DNA of 64,000 nt from Psychromonas aquimarina ATCC BAA-1526 (GCF_000428725.1 NZ_AUAM01000015.1:1-64000); one strand, 5' to 3'; shown: positions 49,787-60,130, counted from the stretch's first letter. The notes: generated from the letters alone by a model not told the origin. Numbers and translations are program-made.

Positions 49787-50863
49787 TTAATTGATATAGT
49801 GCAGGGCAACACGCGAGGTTAACTTGGTGACTAATTCATAAGCAATGGTGCCGATATGTAAAGCAACCTGCTCAGCCGGCAGACCTTCGCCCCATAAGGT
49901 GACATCATCACCGACTTGATCCTGCGCATCAGCCCCTAAGTCAACGGTTAACATATCCATAGATACCCGGCCGACAATGGGGACCTGCCGTCCATTGACC
50001 AGTACTGGTGTACCTTCAGGCGCCATGCGCGGATAACCGTCGCCGTAACCTACGGCAACAACCCCGAGCATAGTATCTTCAGCTGCTGTCCAGTTTGCGC
50101 CGTAACCGACACTTTCTCCAGCATAGTGCCTGCGTACTGCAATTAACTGTGATTTTAAGGTCATAACCGGTGCTAACTGAAAATCCTGTGCGGTTTGATT
50201 TTCAAAGGGAGATATCCCGTATAAAGCGATACCGGGGCGAATAACATCCTGGCGGGCTTCCGGCCAGGCAAGCGCAGCTGCGGAATTTGCTAAGGAGTTT
50301 AAACCGCTGTGGGGTTTTATATGTTTTTTAAACAGTGTTATTTGTGCCGCAGTTATCGGGTTATCCAGTTCATCTGCACAGTTAAAATGGGTGATTAGGT
50401 TGATCGGCTTCTGTACGTTTTTACTATGCAGCAGCTGCTGATAAACAGCGTCAAACTGCTCACTATGAAAACCTAAACGATGCATGCCGCAGTCAAGCTT
50501 TAACCAGACCGGCAGCGGTTTGTCCAGATCCGCCTGCACAATGGCATTAACCTGCTCCTGTGAGTGCACCACACAATGCAGTTCTTTTTCTATCAGAATC
50601 GGCAGATCAGCTGTCTGGAAAAAACCTTCCAGTAAAACTACCGGCTTTTTAAAACCTGATTCACGCAGAATTAATGCTTCATTTAGACGAGCGACGCCGC
50701 AGGCAAAAATATCCGGCAGACTTTGTGCAACCCTGACCATACCGTGGCCGTAGGCATCAGCTTTTACCACTGCTAAAATTTTACTGTGAGGCGCGGTCTG
50801 CTGTAATACCTGCAGGTTTTTCTGCAGGGCTTTCAGGTTAATAACGGCACGTGTGATATCCAT
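49787..50863 (-). CDS. alr: Alanine racemase
   Basis: A 358-residue PLP enzyme (E. coli Alr: 359) producing D-alanine for peptidoglycan. The PLP lysine is in AVVKADAYGHGM (Lys near residue 34). Other conserved segments are KLDCGMHRLGF (about 130-140), RPGIALYGISPF and the catalytic-tyrosine loop SVGYGANWTA (about 255). It follows dnaB by 39 bp, the order conserved in E. coli, and precedes menC. Confidence 0.97.
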   Translation of the reverse strand: MDITRAVINLKALQKNLQVLQQTAPHSKILAVVKADAYGHGMVRVAQSLPDIFACGVARLNEALILRESGFKKPVVLLEGFFQTADLPILIEKELHCVVHSQEQVNAIVQADLDKPLPVWLKLDCGMHRLGFHSEQFDAVYQQLLHSKNVQKPINLITHFNCADELDNPITAAQITLFKKHIKPHSGLNSLANSAAALAWPEARQDVIRPGIALYGISPFENQTAQDFQLAPVMTLKSQLIAVRRHYAGESVGYGANWTAAEDTMLGVVAVGYGDGYPRMAPEGTPVLVNGRQVPIVGRVSMDMLTVDLGADAQDQVGDDVTLWGEGLPAEQVALHIGTIAYELVTKLTSRVALHYIN

Positions 50864-50902
50864 TAATAGGCTCTATTTTTTTTTATTAAGTTGCGCATCT
50901 GC

Positions 50903-52303
50903 TTACTCATCACCGTGATATGCCGCACCGGTATAGTCATCAAAGCGCGAATAACGACCCTGGAAGGTTAAGCGTACCTTACCAATCGGACCATTACGCT
51001 GTTTACCGATAATGATTTCTGCAATACCTTTATCATTACTGTCTTCGTTATAAACTTCATCACGATAGATAAACATAATCAGATCGGCATCCTGCTCAAT
51101 CGCGCCTGATTCACGTAAATCCGAGTTAATCGGGCGTTTATCGGCACGCTGCTCAAGACCACGGTTTAGCTGAGAAAGTGCAATTACCGGGCAGCGCAGT
51201 TCTTTTGCTAATGCTTTTAATGAGCGTGAGATTTCTGAGATTTCCAGGGTACGGTTTTCACTTAATGAAGGTACGCGCATCAGCTGCAGGTAATCGACCA
51301 TGATCATACTGATGCCGCCGTTATCCCGGGCAATACGGCGGGCACGGGAACGAAGCTCCGTTGGTGTAAGGCCCGAACTGTCATCGATAAACATCTTACC
51401 CTGATTTAACAGAATCGACATGGTTGAAGAGAGAGAAGCCCAGTCGTTCTCATCAAGCTGACCGGTACGGATTTTACCCTGATCAATTCGCCCTAGTGAT
51501 GCCAGCATACGGTTCATAATCTGATCTGCAGGCATCTCCAGAGAAAAGATTATTGTAGGTTTATCTGAATTGAGCGCCGCGTGTTCAGCAAGGTTCATGG
51601 CAAAGGTTGTTTTACCCATGGACGGACGCGCGGCAACGATGATTAAATCACCCGGCTGAAAACCGGTAGTCATCTGATCTAAATCGTTATAACCCGAAGA
51701 CAGACCGGTAATACCGTCGCGCGGGTTTTTACATAAATCATCAATTCTGGCGACGGTTTCTTTAAGAATATCTTTAATCGCCTGCGGGCCTTCGCTTTTA
51801 TCACTGCGGGCTTCGGCTATCTGGAATACTTTTGTTTCAGCAAAATCAAGCAGCTCGGAGCTGTCACGACCTTCAGTTTCATAACCTGCTTCAGCAATTT
51901 CATTAGCAACACCGATTAACTCACGGACAATGGCACGTTCACGTACGATATCCGAGTAGTTATTGATATTAGCGGCACTAGGAGTGTTTTGTAAAAGCTC
52001 CGCAAGGTAGGCAATACCGCCAACCCCTTCCAGCTCCTGGTTATTTTCAAGGTGCTCGGAAAGGGTTACTAAATCAACCGGTATATCTTCACTGCTGAGA
52101 TGTTCAATGGTTGAAAATATCTGCCGATGGGCGCGATGATAAAAATCTCGCTCAACCACACGCTCTGCAACATCGTTCCAGGCTTCGTTATTAAGTAATA
52201 AACCACCGATTATCGCCTGCTCTGCTTCAAATGAATGCGGAACGCTTTTAATCGGAGATACAGTTTTATTTTTTTTAGCTGGGAAAGGTGCTTTATCTGC
52301 CAT
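50903..52303 (-). CDS. dnaB: Replicative DNA helicase
   Basis: A 466-residue hexameric 5'-3' helicase (E. coli DnaB: 471). The N-terminal domain starts PHSFEAEQAIIGGLLL (about 22-37); the RecA-like C-terminal domain has Walker A ARPSMGKTTFAMN (about 228-240), Walker B MIMVDYLQLM (about 332-341) and ALSQLNRGLEQRADKRP. No intein is inserted. First gene of the leftward dnaB-alr-menC-menE group; dgkA lies upstream on the same strand. Confidence 0.98.
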   Translation of the reverse strand: MADKAPFPAKKNKTVSPIKSVPHSFEAEQAIIGGLLLNNEAWNDVAERVVERDFYHRAHRQIFSTIEHLSSEDIPVDLVTLSEHLENNQELEGVGGIAYLAELLQNTPSAANINNYSDIVRERAIVRELIGVANEIAEAGYETEGRDSSELLDFAETKVFQIAEARSDKSEGPQAIKDILKETVARIDDLCKNPRDGITGLSSGYNDLDQMTTGFQPGDLIIVAARPSMGKTTFAMNLAEHAALNSDKPTIIFSLEMPADQIMNRMLASLGRIDQGKIRTGQLDENDWASLSSTMSILLNQGKMFIDDSSGLTPTELRSRARRIARDNGGISMIMVDYLQLMRVPSLSENRTLEISEISRSLKALAKELRCPVIALSQLNRGLEQRADKRPINSDLRESGAIEQDADLIMFIYRDEVYNEDSNDKGIAEIIIGKQRNGPIGKVRLTFQGRYSRFDDYTGAAYHGDE

Positions 52304-52331
52304 ATTTAAATCCAGAATTTGTTAATTGAGC

Positions 52332-52688
52332 TTATAAAAAGAGGATTTCAAGCCAAATATACGCGGTTAATAATAAGGCTATCAATACAGCCGCTGAACC
52401 CATATCTTTTGCCCGGCCGGAAAGTTCATGATGCTCACTGCCGATACGATCCACAACGGCTTCAACTGCTGAGTTAATGATTTCAATGATCATAACCAGC
52501 ACAACCGGGGCGATTAATAAAATGCGTTCAATTTGAGAAACATCCAGATAACAGGCAAGCGGAATTAAAAGCAAAGCGAGAAATGTTTCCTGGCGAAATG
52601 CCGCTTCATGTTTAAATGCGCTTTTCAGCCCCTGCAGCGAATAACCGCCTGCTAAAATAATGCGTTTTAATCCGGTATTTTTTTTCAT
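52332..52688 (-). CDS. dgkA: Diacylglycerol kinase
   Basis: A small three-helix membrane kinase that phosphorylates diacylglycerol released during envelope synthesis. The frame extends to 52754, but ATG 52688 (MKKNTGLKRII) gives 118 residues, close to E. coli DgkA (122), and begins at the family's usual N-terminus. Signatures: GYSLQGLKSAFKHEAAFRQE (about 14-33, with catalytic Glu) and EIINSAVEAVVDRIGSEHHELSGRAKDMGSAAV (about 68-100). It is divergent from plsB, as in E. coli, linking lipid synthesis and recycling. Confidence 0.95.
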   Translation of the reverse strand: MKKNTGLKRIILAGGYSLQGLKSAFKHEAAFRQETFLALLLIPLACYLDVSQIERILLIAPVVLVMIIEIINSAVEAVVDRIGSEHHELSGRAKDMGSAAVLIALLLTAYIWLEILFL

Positions 52689-52934
52689 GAAATGACAAAC
52701 CTGCTGCTCATTGTATCGGAGGGCTACTTTAGCAAAAGGCAGAGGCAAGGTCACTTTCTCTTTCGTAACAAGCCGCTCTTTCTGAGCCGCTTGTTGCGCT
52801 GGGTTTACATCTTTTCCGGCTGCTCTGCCGTTATTGCCTAAATATATATGTGCTAGTATTTGTTTTTCTAGGGCTATCTCGCCTCAGTACTTTTTCCAGG
52901 TTCTGGTGTCTGTGTTTTTATTTAAGGTGTTTCT

Positions 52935-55292
52935 GTGTTAGCAAAAGGCTCGGTTTTTTCTCATCTTATCAATAGATACTGGGTCCGCAGTGTCTATGTG
53001 CCTCGGCAGCCGATTTCTGAACTACAGCTCGATTTAAAGCGCCCGATTATTTATGTGGTGGAGCAGAATAGCGCCAGTGATCTGCTTGGCCTGCAGGCCG
53101 CCTGTGTGCAGGCTGGCTTGCCGGATCCTTACCTGCCGATAGAGGTCGCCGGGCAAAGTTTAAGTGCGGTTATATTTATTCATAACTGGTCCTGGTTTTC
53201 GCCGCGCCTTCCGCGCCTGCAGGAAACGCCGTATTTAGCGCAGTACCAGCAGTTATTAAATCTGCATAAGGCAAATAGTGAGTTAGATATCCAGCTGCTT
53301 CCGGTATCTTTTTACTGGGGAAGAAATCCGGGAAAAAAGGGGAAAACAGCAAGATTTGACCTGTCCGAACAGCGTCAGATCGGGGCCCTGCATAAGTCTC
53401 TGGTTGTTTTGAAAAACGGCAAAGATCATCTGCTTCGATTTAACCGTCCGATTTCAATTGCAGCTCTTTGTGAAAGAGAAAAGAATCAGGCCGGCGGCAG
53501 TAATTCAGATTCGCAGTTAGCGCATAAGCTTGCAAAAATTGCGATGACCTATTTTAGTCAGCAGAAGCGCACCAGTATCGGGCCTAAACTGCCGGGTAGA
53601 AAAGAGATGGTTGAAACTGTACTGCAGCAGCCGTCTTTACGCAAAGTCATAACACAGACCGCGGAGCAGAAACAGTCGAGTGAATCACAGGTTGAGCAGC
53701 AGTGCCGTTTGTACCTGCAGGAGATCAGTGCTGACTTCTCCTATCCGTTTTTACGTATTTTTCGCCGTATTTTAGGCTGGGTATGGAATTATATTTACCA
53801 GGGTATTGAAGTGAACCATGCGCAGGCAGTCCGCCAGGCCTGCCAAAGCGGTGCAGAAATTATCTATATGCCCTGTCACCGAAGTCATATGGATTATCTG
53901 CTGCTTTCCTATCTGTTATTTGAGCAGGGGTTGGTTCCTCCTCATGTTGCCGCCGGAGTGAACCTTAACTTTTTTCCTGCAGGAGGTATTTTTAGACGCA
54001 GCGGCGCTTTCTTCTTACGGCGCACTTTTAAAGACTCGCCGCTGTATGCAGAGGTGTTTAAAGCTTATTTTGCAATGCTGTTTAAACAGGGATATCCCAT
54101 TGAGTTTTTCAGCGAAGGCGGACGAAGCCGCACAGGGCGTTTATTACCGCCGAAAGCAGGTTTACTGGCAATGTCTCTGCAGACTTATCTGAATCAGCCG
54201 GAGCGTAATGTTTTAATTATACCTGTCTATATTGGTTATGATCATATTATGGAAGTGAGCACTTACACAAAAGAGCTGGCTGGGCAGAAAAAAGAGCAGG
54301 AGAGTATCCGGCAGGTATTAGGCATAGTTAAAAAGCTGGGTAATTTTGGCCGGGCTTTTGTTAATTTTGGTGAGCCTGTCAATATTAAGCAGCATTTTGA
54401 TCAGCAGATTCCAAGCTGGAAAGAAACGGATATTGATCAGCAGCAGTTTAAAGAACAAGTCGGGAAGGTGGCACAGAAAGTTATGGCCGGCATTAATCAG
54501 GCCGCCGCTGTTAATGCTCTGCCCCTGTGTGCATCCATTTTATTAGCATGTAAAAACTACCAGGTAGAAAAAACGCAGTTGTTTGAATATATTAATAAAC
54601 ATCTGCAGCTGCTGAGTTTAAAAAATTCATACAGTCTGGTTACCTGTCAGCTGCAGAGCGCTGCTGATGCCTATCAGCAGGCGCTGCTCATGAATAAATT
54701 CGAGCAGCAGGGTACTTTAGTACAGTGCTCTTTGCCGCAGGCGGCGGAGCTGACCTATTACCGTAATAATATTGTTCACTTGTTTGCTCTGCCGAGTCTG
54801 CTATGCAATACCGTCTCTTATCTGCTGCGTCAGAACAAGCCCTTAACATCTGCAGAGATTGTTTTTTATGCGTCAAAAGTTTACCCGTTTGTGCAGGCTG
54901 AATACTTCTTAAATACAGGGGCAAATATAAAGACACTGCTAGAGCAGGGATTAGGTGAATTACAGAGCCTTGCTGTATTAAAAGAGCTGCAGGGGACCTA
55001 TATAGTTGCCGATGGTGCTTTGTTTAGTATTTTTGTCGGGCATATGCAGGAAAGCTACAGCCGCTATCATCATTTCCTGTTTTTATTAATCAGTAATAAC
55101 AGCTGCTGGCAGGGTTTGGATTTTAAACAAACGGCACTGCAGACAAAAGCAGATTTACAAAACCGCAGTATTGAACCCTTTGATATTAAAGTTATTGAGG
55201 TTTATCGCGATACCCTGCAGAGATTATATCCGGATTTTATAAAGCCTAAGCAGGCTGAAACACTACTGGATCTGTTTGATCATTCTCTCTAA
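52935..55292 (+). CDS. plsB: Glycerol-3-phosphate acyltransferase PlsB
   Basis: A 785-residue inner-membrane-associated enzyme (E. coli PlsB: 807) using acyl-ACP or acyl-CoA to acylate glycerol-3-phosphate at position 1. Acyltransferase motifs: CHRSHMDYLLLSYLL (H-x4-D, about 314-328), the block GAFFLRRTFKD (about 357-367), FFSEGGRSRTGRLLPPKAG (about 391-409) and LIIPVYIGYD. The start is GTG 52935, behind AAGG. Both PlsB and PlsY routes are encoded in this window. Confidence 0.96.
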   Translation: MLAKGSVFSHLINRYWVRSVYVPRQPISELQLDLKRPIIYVVEQNSASDLLGLQAACVQAGLPDPYLPIEVAGQSLSAVIFIHNWSWFSPRLPRLQETPYLAQYQQLLNLHKANSELDIQLLPVSFYWGRNPGKKGKTARFDLSEQRQIGALHKSLVVLKNGKDHLLRFNRPISIAALCEREKNQAGGSNSDSQLAHKLAKIAMTYFSQQKRTSIGPKLPGRKEMVETVLQQPSLRKVITQTAEQKQSSESQVEQQCRLYLQEISADFSYPFLRIFRRILGWVWNYIYQGIEVNHAQAVRQACQSGAEIIYMPCHRSHMDYLLLSYLLFEQGLVPPHVAAGVNLNFFPAGGIFRRSGAFFLRRTFKDSPLYAEVFKAYFAMLFKQGYPIEFFSEGGRSRTGRLLPPKAGLLAMSLQTYLNQPERNVLIIPVYIGYDHIMEVSTYTKELAGQKKEQESIRQVLGIVKKLGNFGRAFVNFGEPVNIKQHFDQQIPSWKETDIDQQQFKEQVGKVAQKVMAGINQAAAVNALPLCASILLACKNYQVEKTQLFEYINKHLQLLSLKNSYSLVTCQLQSAADAYQQALLMNKFEQQGTLVQCSLPQAAELTYYRNNIVHLFALPSLLCNTVSYLLRQNKPLTSAEIVFYASKVYPFVQAEYFLNTGANIKTLLEQGLGELQSLAVLKELQGTYIVADGALFSIFVGHMQESYSRYHHFLFLLISNNSCWQGLDFKQTALQTKADLQNRSIEPFDIKVIEVYRDTLQRLYPDFIKPKQAETLLDLFDHSL

Positions 55293-55356
55293 TAACAAAA
55301 TTTAATTTAAGGAAAAATGAGTTTTAAAGATGGTTATTTGCCGGCTGGTGGACTTT

Positions 55357-55378
55357 AACCCGGCAGGCTGCCGGGTTT
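55357..55378 (+). terminator. Candidate plsB terminator
   Basis: AACCCGGCA (55357-55365) and TGCCGGGTT (55369-55377) with a GGC loop, about 65 bp after the plsB stop. Only a short T-run follows (TTTGT). Confidence 0.5.
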
Positions 55379-55453
55379 GTCTGGGGTGAATAGTCGAATA
55401 AAGTAATATGCAGGAATTTATTTTGCTACACTTACCTTTTTATTTTTTGTGGA

Positions 55454-56086
55454 ATGTCTGTGACTGAACCTTACCCTATTATCCAGGAAGGGCTGATCTT
55501 TCAAGAAGAGATTAAAAAAAGCCGTTTTATTACTTACCTGCAGCCCGCTGCTGGAAAAGAGCAGGCTTTAGCTTATCTGCAAAGAATTAGAGAACTGCAT
55601 AAAGAGGCTCGACATCACTGCTGGGCTTATATAGGCGGCAGCCCGAAAGACAGCGTTAATATGGGATGCAGTGATGATGGTGAGCCGAAAGGCACCGCGG
55701 GAAAACCTATGCTGGCTGTTTTACAAGGTAGCAATTGCGGTGAAATTATGGCTGTGGTCGTGCGTTATTCCGGTGGAATTAAACTTGGAACCGGCGGACT
55801 GGTACGTGCTTACTCGAACGGCATACAGCAGCTGGTCAGACAGATGCAGACAATTGAAAAGCGTTTTTATCAACATTATCAGCTGCATTGTGACTATGCT
55901 CAAATGGCGCTGATAGAAAGCTTGTTAGCAAGATTATCTGGACGTATTGTGCAGGTTGATTATCAGCAGTTTATATCTGCCACAGTTGAAGTCGATCTGC
56001 AGCTGACCGAAGAATTTATTCAGCAGCTTGAATCGCTGACACAAGGAAAAGTTTTTGCGAAAAAAATCCCTATTAAAGCCGGCTAA
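55454..56086 (+). CDS. yigZ: YigZ / IMPACT-family protein
   Basis: A 210-residue protein (E. coli YigZ: 204) with the N-terminal IMPACT/UPF0029 domain: KKSRFITYLQPA (about 17-28), ARHHCWAYIGG (about 53-63), the signature DDGEPKGTAGKPML (about 74-87) and VVRYSGGIKLGTGGLVRAY (about 100-118), then a DUF1949 ferredoxin-like domain. Its molecular function is unclear; eukaryotic relatives act in translational control through Gcn1/Gcn2. It is followed after 14 bp by trkH, the same order as in E. coli. Confidence 0.94.
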   Translation: MSVTEPYPIIQEGLIFQEEIKKSRFITYLQPAAGKEQALAYLQRIRELHKEARHHCWAYIGGSPKDSVNMGCSDDGEPKGTAGKPMLAVLQGSNCGEIMAVVVRYSGGIKLGTGGLVRAYSNGIQQLVRQMQTIEKRFYQHYQLHCDYAQMALIESLLARLSGRIVQVDYQQFISATVEVDLQLTEEFIQQLESLTQGKVFAKKIPIKAG

Positions 56087-56100
56087 AGTGAGATAACCAG

Positions 56101-57558
56101 GTGGCTTTTCGCTCAATAATTAGAATTGTCGGCATGTTAATCGGGTTATTCAGCCTGACTATGCTGCCGCCTGTACTGATCGCATCATTTTATAACGACA
56201 ACGGTGGTAATGATTTTCTAGCCGCCTTTTCGGTTACCCTGCTGATCGGGTTTATTTTATGGATGCCCAACAGGCATATTAAAAAAGATTTAAAAGCTAG
56301 AGAAGGTTTTTTAATCGTAGTGCTGTTCTGGGCCGCCCTGGGCAGTGTTGGAGCGATCCCGTTCCTGATGAGCTCCAGCATAGAGATGAACGGCGCCTCC
56401 GCATTTTTTGAATCATTTTCAGGGCTGACCACTACCGGCGCTACAGTTATCGAAAACCTCGACAGTCTGCCTAAATCTATTCTCTTTTACCGGCAGATGC
56501 TGCAGTGGTTTGGCGGCATGGGGATCATTGTTTTAGCTGTTGCTGTACTGCCTATGCTGGGTATCGGTGGTATGCAGTTATACAGAGCGGAAACTCCCGG
56601 CCCGGTAAAAGACTCCAAAATGACGCCGCGCATAGCGGAAACAGCAAAAGCGCTGTGGTATGTGTACCTGTGTCTGACTGTTGCCTGTATGATGGCATTC
56701 TGGCTTGCCGGAATGAGTTTATTTGATGCGTTAGGGCATAGTTTTTCGACCGTTTCTATCGGCGGCTTCTCAACTCATGATGCCAGCATGGGTTATTTTG
56801 ACAGTAATATTATTAATCTGATCACCGTGGTTTTTCTGATTATTTCCGGTGTGAATTACGCGCTGCATTTCAGTGCATTTTCAGCCGGAAAATTTTCTTT
56901 TAATATTTATCGCCAGGATCCGGAAGTACGTGCATTTATTTTTATTCAACTACTGTTAACAGCGGTCTGCTTTCTCGGACTGATAGGCAATGATGTTTAT
57001 GATTCAATTGAACAGTCGTTTTCGCAGGCGCTGTTTCAAGCGGTTTCTATTTCTACCACGGCCGGTTTTACCACAACTTCTTTTGCTGACTGGCCTCTTT
57101 TTCTGCCGGTTTTATTAGTTATATCCAGCTTTATCGGCGGCTGTGCAGGCTCTACTGGAGGCGGTTTAAAGGTAATTCGAGTTTTATTGTTGAATTTACA
57201 GGGGATGCGGGAGCTAAAACGCCTGGTACATCCGAAAGCTGTATTTAAAATAAAACTAGGCGATAAAGCACTGCCGGACCGGGTCGTTGAAGCGGTGTGG
57301 GGTTTTTTCTCAACTTATGCTCTGGTCTTTATTCTGTGCATGCTGGCACTGCTAATGACCGGCATGGATGAAATAAGTGCTTTCTCATCCGTTGCAGCAA
57401 TGCTTAACAATCTCGGGCCCGGGCTGGGTGAAGTGGCGGTACATTTTAATGAAGTAAGTGATGCATCGAAGTGGATTATGATTATTGCTATGCTGTTCGG
57501 TCGTCTGGAGGTGTTCACCCTGTTAGTTCTATTTACGCCGGTATTCTGGAAAAATTAA
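56101..57558 (+). CDS. trkH: Trk potassium uptake channel subunit TrkH
   Basis: A 485-residue membrane protein (E. coli TrkH: 483) forming the K+ path of the Trk system with the cytoplasmic regulator TrkA. Four P-loops are visible, with selectivity-filter glycines in FSGLTTTGATVIEN (about 104-117), FSTVSIGGFSTHD (about 216-228), SISTTAGFTTTSFADWP (about 316-332) and SSVAAMLNNLGPGLGE (about 428-443). GTG start at 56101 with AGG upstream. Part of yigZ-trkH-hemG. Confidence 0.96.
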   Translation: MAFRSIIRIVGMLIGLFSLTMLPPVLIASFYNDNGGNDFLAAFSVTLLIGFILWMPNRHIKKDLKAREGFLIVVLFWAALGSVGAIPFLMSSSIEMNGASAFFESFSGLTTTGATVIENLDSLPKSILFYRQMLQWFGGMGIIVLAVAVLPMLGIGGMQLYRAETPGPVKDSKMTPRIAETAKALWYVYLCLTVACMMAFWLAGMSLFDALGHSFSTVSIGGFSTHDASMGYFDSNIINLITVVFLIISGVNYALHFSAFSAGKFSFNIYRQDPEVRAFIFIQLLLTAVCFLGLIGNDVYDSIEQSFSQALFQAVSISTTAGFTTTSFADWPLFLPVLLVISSFIGGCAGSTGGGLKVIRVLLLNLQGMRELKRLVHPKAVFKIKLGDKALPDRVVEAVWGFFSTYALVFILCMLALLMTGMDEISAFSSVAAMLNNLGPGLGEVAVHFNEVSDASKWIMIIAMLFGRLEVFTLLVLFTPVFWKN

Positions 57559-57616
57559 AGATTTAATAATAATTTAAACCTGCCTATGTTCAGGCTGGTA
57601 TGTTGGGAAAAATTCA

Positions 57617-58138
57617 ATGGCAAGTAAAACCCTGGTTATCTATTCGTCTGTTGACGGGCAGACGCTGAAAATAATCAAACGGATCACCACTTTAATTGAA
57701 GGTGATATCACTTTATGTAATGTGGATGAAAATCCGCAGGTTGATTTCAGCCACTATGATAAAGTACTGATTGGTGCTTCTATTCGTTATGGTAACTTTC
57801 GCAGGAACTTACTGAATTTTGTCAATACACACAAAGCACATCTAGACCTGCTGCCGAATGCTTTTTTTCTGGTTTGTTTAACAGCACGTAAACCTGAAAA
57901 GGCGAATCCGGCGAATAATGCCTATATGGCTAAATTTGATCAGTTATCGTTATGGCAGCCGAGATTGAAGGGGGTTTTTGCTGGGGCATTATTATATTCC
58001 CGCTACAACTGGTGGCAGACACTGCTTATTCAGCTGATTATGAAAATAACCGGCGGCAGTACAGACAAAAGCAAAGATATGGAGTTAACCGACTGGGCGC
58101 AGGTGGAGGTGTTCAGCAGGGATTTTTCTGCTTTATAA
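57617..58138 (+). CDS. hemG: Menaquinone-dependent protoporphyrinogen IX oxidase HemG
   Basis: A 173-residue flavodoxin-like FMN enzyme (E. coli HemG: 181). The FMN phosphate loop is IYSSVDGQTLKI (about 8-19), followed by DKVLIGASIRYGNFRRNLLNFV (about 49-70) and the C-terminal YNWWQTLLIQLIMKITGGSTDKSKDMELTDW (about 132-162), where the long insert loop of HemG is visible. It oxidises protoporphyrinogen IX for haem synthesis, passing electrons to quinone. In E. coli hemG follows trkH in the same way. Confidence 0.94.
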   Translation: MASKTLVIYSSVDGQTLKIIKRITTLIEGDITLCNVDENPQVDFSHYDKVLIGASIRYGNFRRNLLNFVNTHKAHLDLLPNAFFLVCLTARKPEKANPANNAYMAKFDQLSLWQPRLKGVFAGALLYSRYNWWQTLLIQLIMKITGGSTDKSKDMELTDWAQVEVFSRDFSAL

Positions 58139-58245
58139 CAGAAAGAGACCGGACGTAAGCAGTTTGCTTATTAAGCTGATTTTTTAATTCGTCTGGCATA
58201 CAATGCATGCTTTAAAATATTTGTATTAATGCAGGCAGAAGTATC

Positions 58246-60054
58246 GTGAATCAACAATCTTGCCCTAACGCGAAACAGATCCTGTTTGATGTGTTTGGCT
58301 ACAATACCTTTCGAGAAGGTCAGGAAGAGATTATCAGCCGGCTGTGTGCTGGAGATGATGCTCTGGTAGTGATGCCCACGGGCGGCGGAAAAAGCCTGTG
58401 TTTTCAGATACCGGCGCTGGTTCGTCCCGGTATCTGCTTTGTTATCTCACCGCTTATTTCATTAATGAAAGATCAGGTTGATACACTGCGCTCCTGCGGT
58501 GTCGCGGCTGCATATCTGAACTCCAGCCTTTCTTATCAGGAACAAAATCAGATACTCAACGATATGCACAGCGGACAGCTGAAGATTGTTTATATTGCCC
58601 CTGAACGTCTGCTTCGTCCGGATTTTATGAGCCGCCTGGACAACCTGCCGATTAATCTGTTTGCCATTGATGAAGCGCACTGTATTTCTCAGTGGGGTCA
58701 TGATTTCCGTCCGGAATATGCGCTGCTTGGTCAGTTAAAAGAGCGTTTTCCTGATACCCCGCTGGCTGCATTAACCGCGACCGCAGATCATGCCACCCAG
58801 GAAGATATTCTAGCGCGACTGCAGCTCCGAGACCCGCTGATTGCAGTACATAGTTTTGACCGGCCGAATATTGAATATCTGCTGATTGAAAAGTACCGTC
58901 CATTGACTCAGCTGTTTAATTATTTATCCGAGCACAAAAATGAAAGCGGCATTATTTACTGTACCAGCCGCCGTCGTACTGAAGAATTAAGTGACAAGTT
59001 AAGTGCCAGAGGTTTAAAAGCGCGCTGCTATCATGCTGGTTTACCTCTGCAGGAACGTCAGTCGGTACAGGAGTTGTTTATCAAGGATGAAGTGGATATT
59101 GTTGTTGCCACAGTGGCTTTCGGTATGGGCATTGATAAGCCTAATGTGCGCTTTGTTGTACATTATGAGATACCGAAAAATATAGAATCTTATTACCAGG
59201 AAACAGGGCGGGCCGGGCGTGACGGTTTACCGGCACAGGCGATGTTATTTTATGATCCTGCAGATCCGGCGCGGATCCGGGGCATGCTGGAAAAAAATGA
59301 AAATGAGGAGCAGCTTCGTATTGAGCTGCACAAATTAAATACTATGGTTGCATTTGCAGAAGCGCAGATCTGCCGCCGTCAGGTTTTATTAAATTACTTT
59401 GGTGAATACAGTCATCAGGCCTGCGGTAACTGTGATGTCTGTCTGGATCCGCCGAAAAGTTACGATGCAACTGAAGATGCGCAGAAAATACTTTCCTGTG
59501 TTTACCGTACCGGACAGCATTTCGGCATGGGATACGTTGTTGAGGTCTTAAAAGGGGCGCAAACCGCACGCATTAAAAGTTTAGGGCACGATAAACTGTC
59601 AACATACGGTTTAGGTAAAGAGCAGTCGACAGAGCACTGGTTAAGTATTTTAAGACAGTTAATTCACTGTGGTTTACTGATGCAGAACTTGACCCGGGGG
59701 TCTGCGCTGCAGCTGACTCAGGCCGCTCGTCCTGTTTTAAAAGCACAGCAGGTGCTTCACTTAGCTGTACCGCGTGTGAAAATGGTTAAGGTGAAAAAGA
59801 AACGCAGTGTACTCGCTGATCTTGCGGATAATAAACTGTTTGCCCGCTTGCGTCAGCTGCGCAAACAGATTGCCGATCGTGAAGATCTGCCGCCGTATAT
59901 TATTTTCAGTGATGTTTCTCTTTCTGAAATGAGTGAATTGATGCCGTTAACGGATGCTGAATTTTTGAATATCAGTGGTGTCGGTCATATTAAACTGGAT
60001 AAATATGGTGCTGAATTTATGCAGATAATTAATGAACATTCACAATCGTTATAG
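58246..60054 (+). CDS. recQ: ATP-dependent DNA helicase RecQ
   Basis: A 602-residue 3'-5' helicase (E. coli RecQ: 609). Motif 0 FREGQEEII, Walker A MPTGGGKSLCFQIPAL (about 45-60), motif II AIDEAHCISQWGHDFRPEY (about 142-160), motif VI YYQETGRAGRDG (about 317-328). The RQC domain contains the zinc cysteines (CRRQVLLNYFGE..CGNCDVC, about 372-398) and an HRDC domain lies at about 518-600. GTG start at 58246. It acts in recombination and replication-fork repair. Confidence 0.97.
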   Translation: MNQQSCPNAKQILFDVFGYNTFREGQEEIISRLCAGDDALVVMPTGGGKSLCFQIPALVRPGICFVISPLISLMKDQVDTLRSCGVAAAYLNSSLSYQEQNQILNDMHSGQLKIVYIAPERLLRPDFMSRLDNLPINLFAIDEAHCISQWGHDFRPEYALLGQLKERFPDTPLAALTATADHATQEDILARLQLRDPLIAVHSFDRPNIEYLLIEKYRPLTQLFNYLSEHKNESGIIYCTSRRRTEELSDKLSARGLKARCYHAGLPLQERQSVQELFIKDEVDIVVATVAFGMGIDKPNVRFVVHYEIPKNIESYYQETGRAGRDGLPAQAMLFYDPADPARIRGMLEKNENEEQLRIELHKLNTMVAFAEAQICRRQVLLNYFGEYSHQACGNCDVCLDPPKSYDATEDAQKILSCVYRTGQHFGMGYVVEVLKGAQTARIKSLGHDKLSTYGLGKEQSTEHWLSILRQLIHCGLLMQNLTRGSALQLTQAARPVLKAQQVLHLAVPRVKMVKVKKKRSVLADLADNKLFARLRQLRKQIADREDLPPYIIFSDVSLSEMSELMPLTDAEFLNISGVGHIKLDKYGAEFMQIINEHSQSL

Positions 60055-60130
60055 AAACTGCGTTTACATAAATATGACTTTTATGGGCGCGGGAAGGTTA
60101 ATCTGATATGACTTTCCTGCACCCGAAAAA

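Noticed and set aside
52689-52754. N-terminal extension of DgkA
   Set aside because: The family begins at the MKKNTGLKR-like segment; the extra 22 residues have no membrane or conserved feature.
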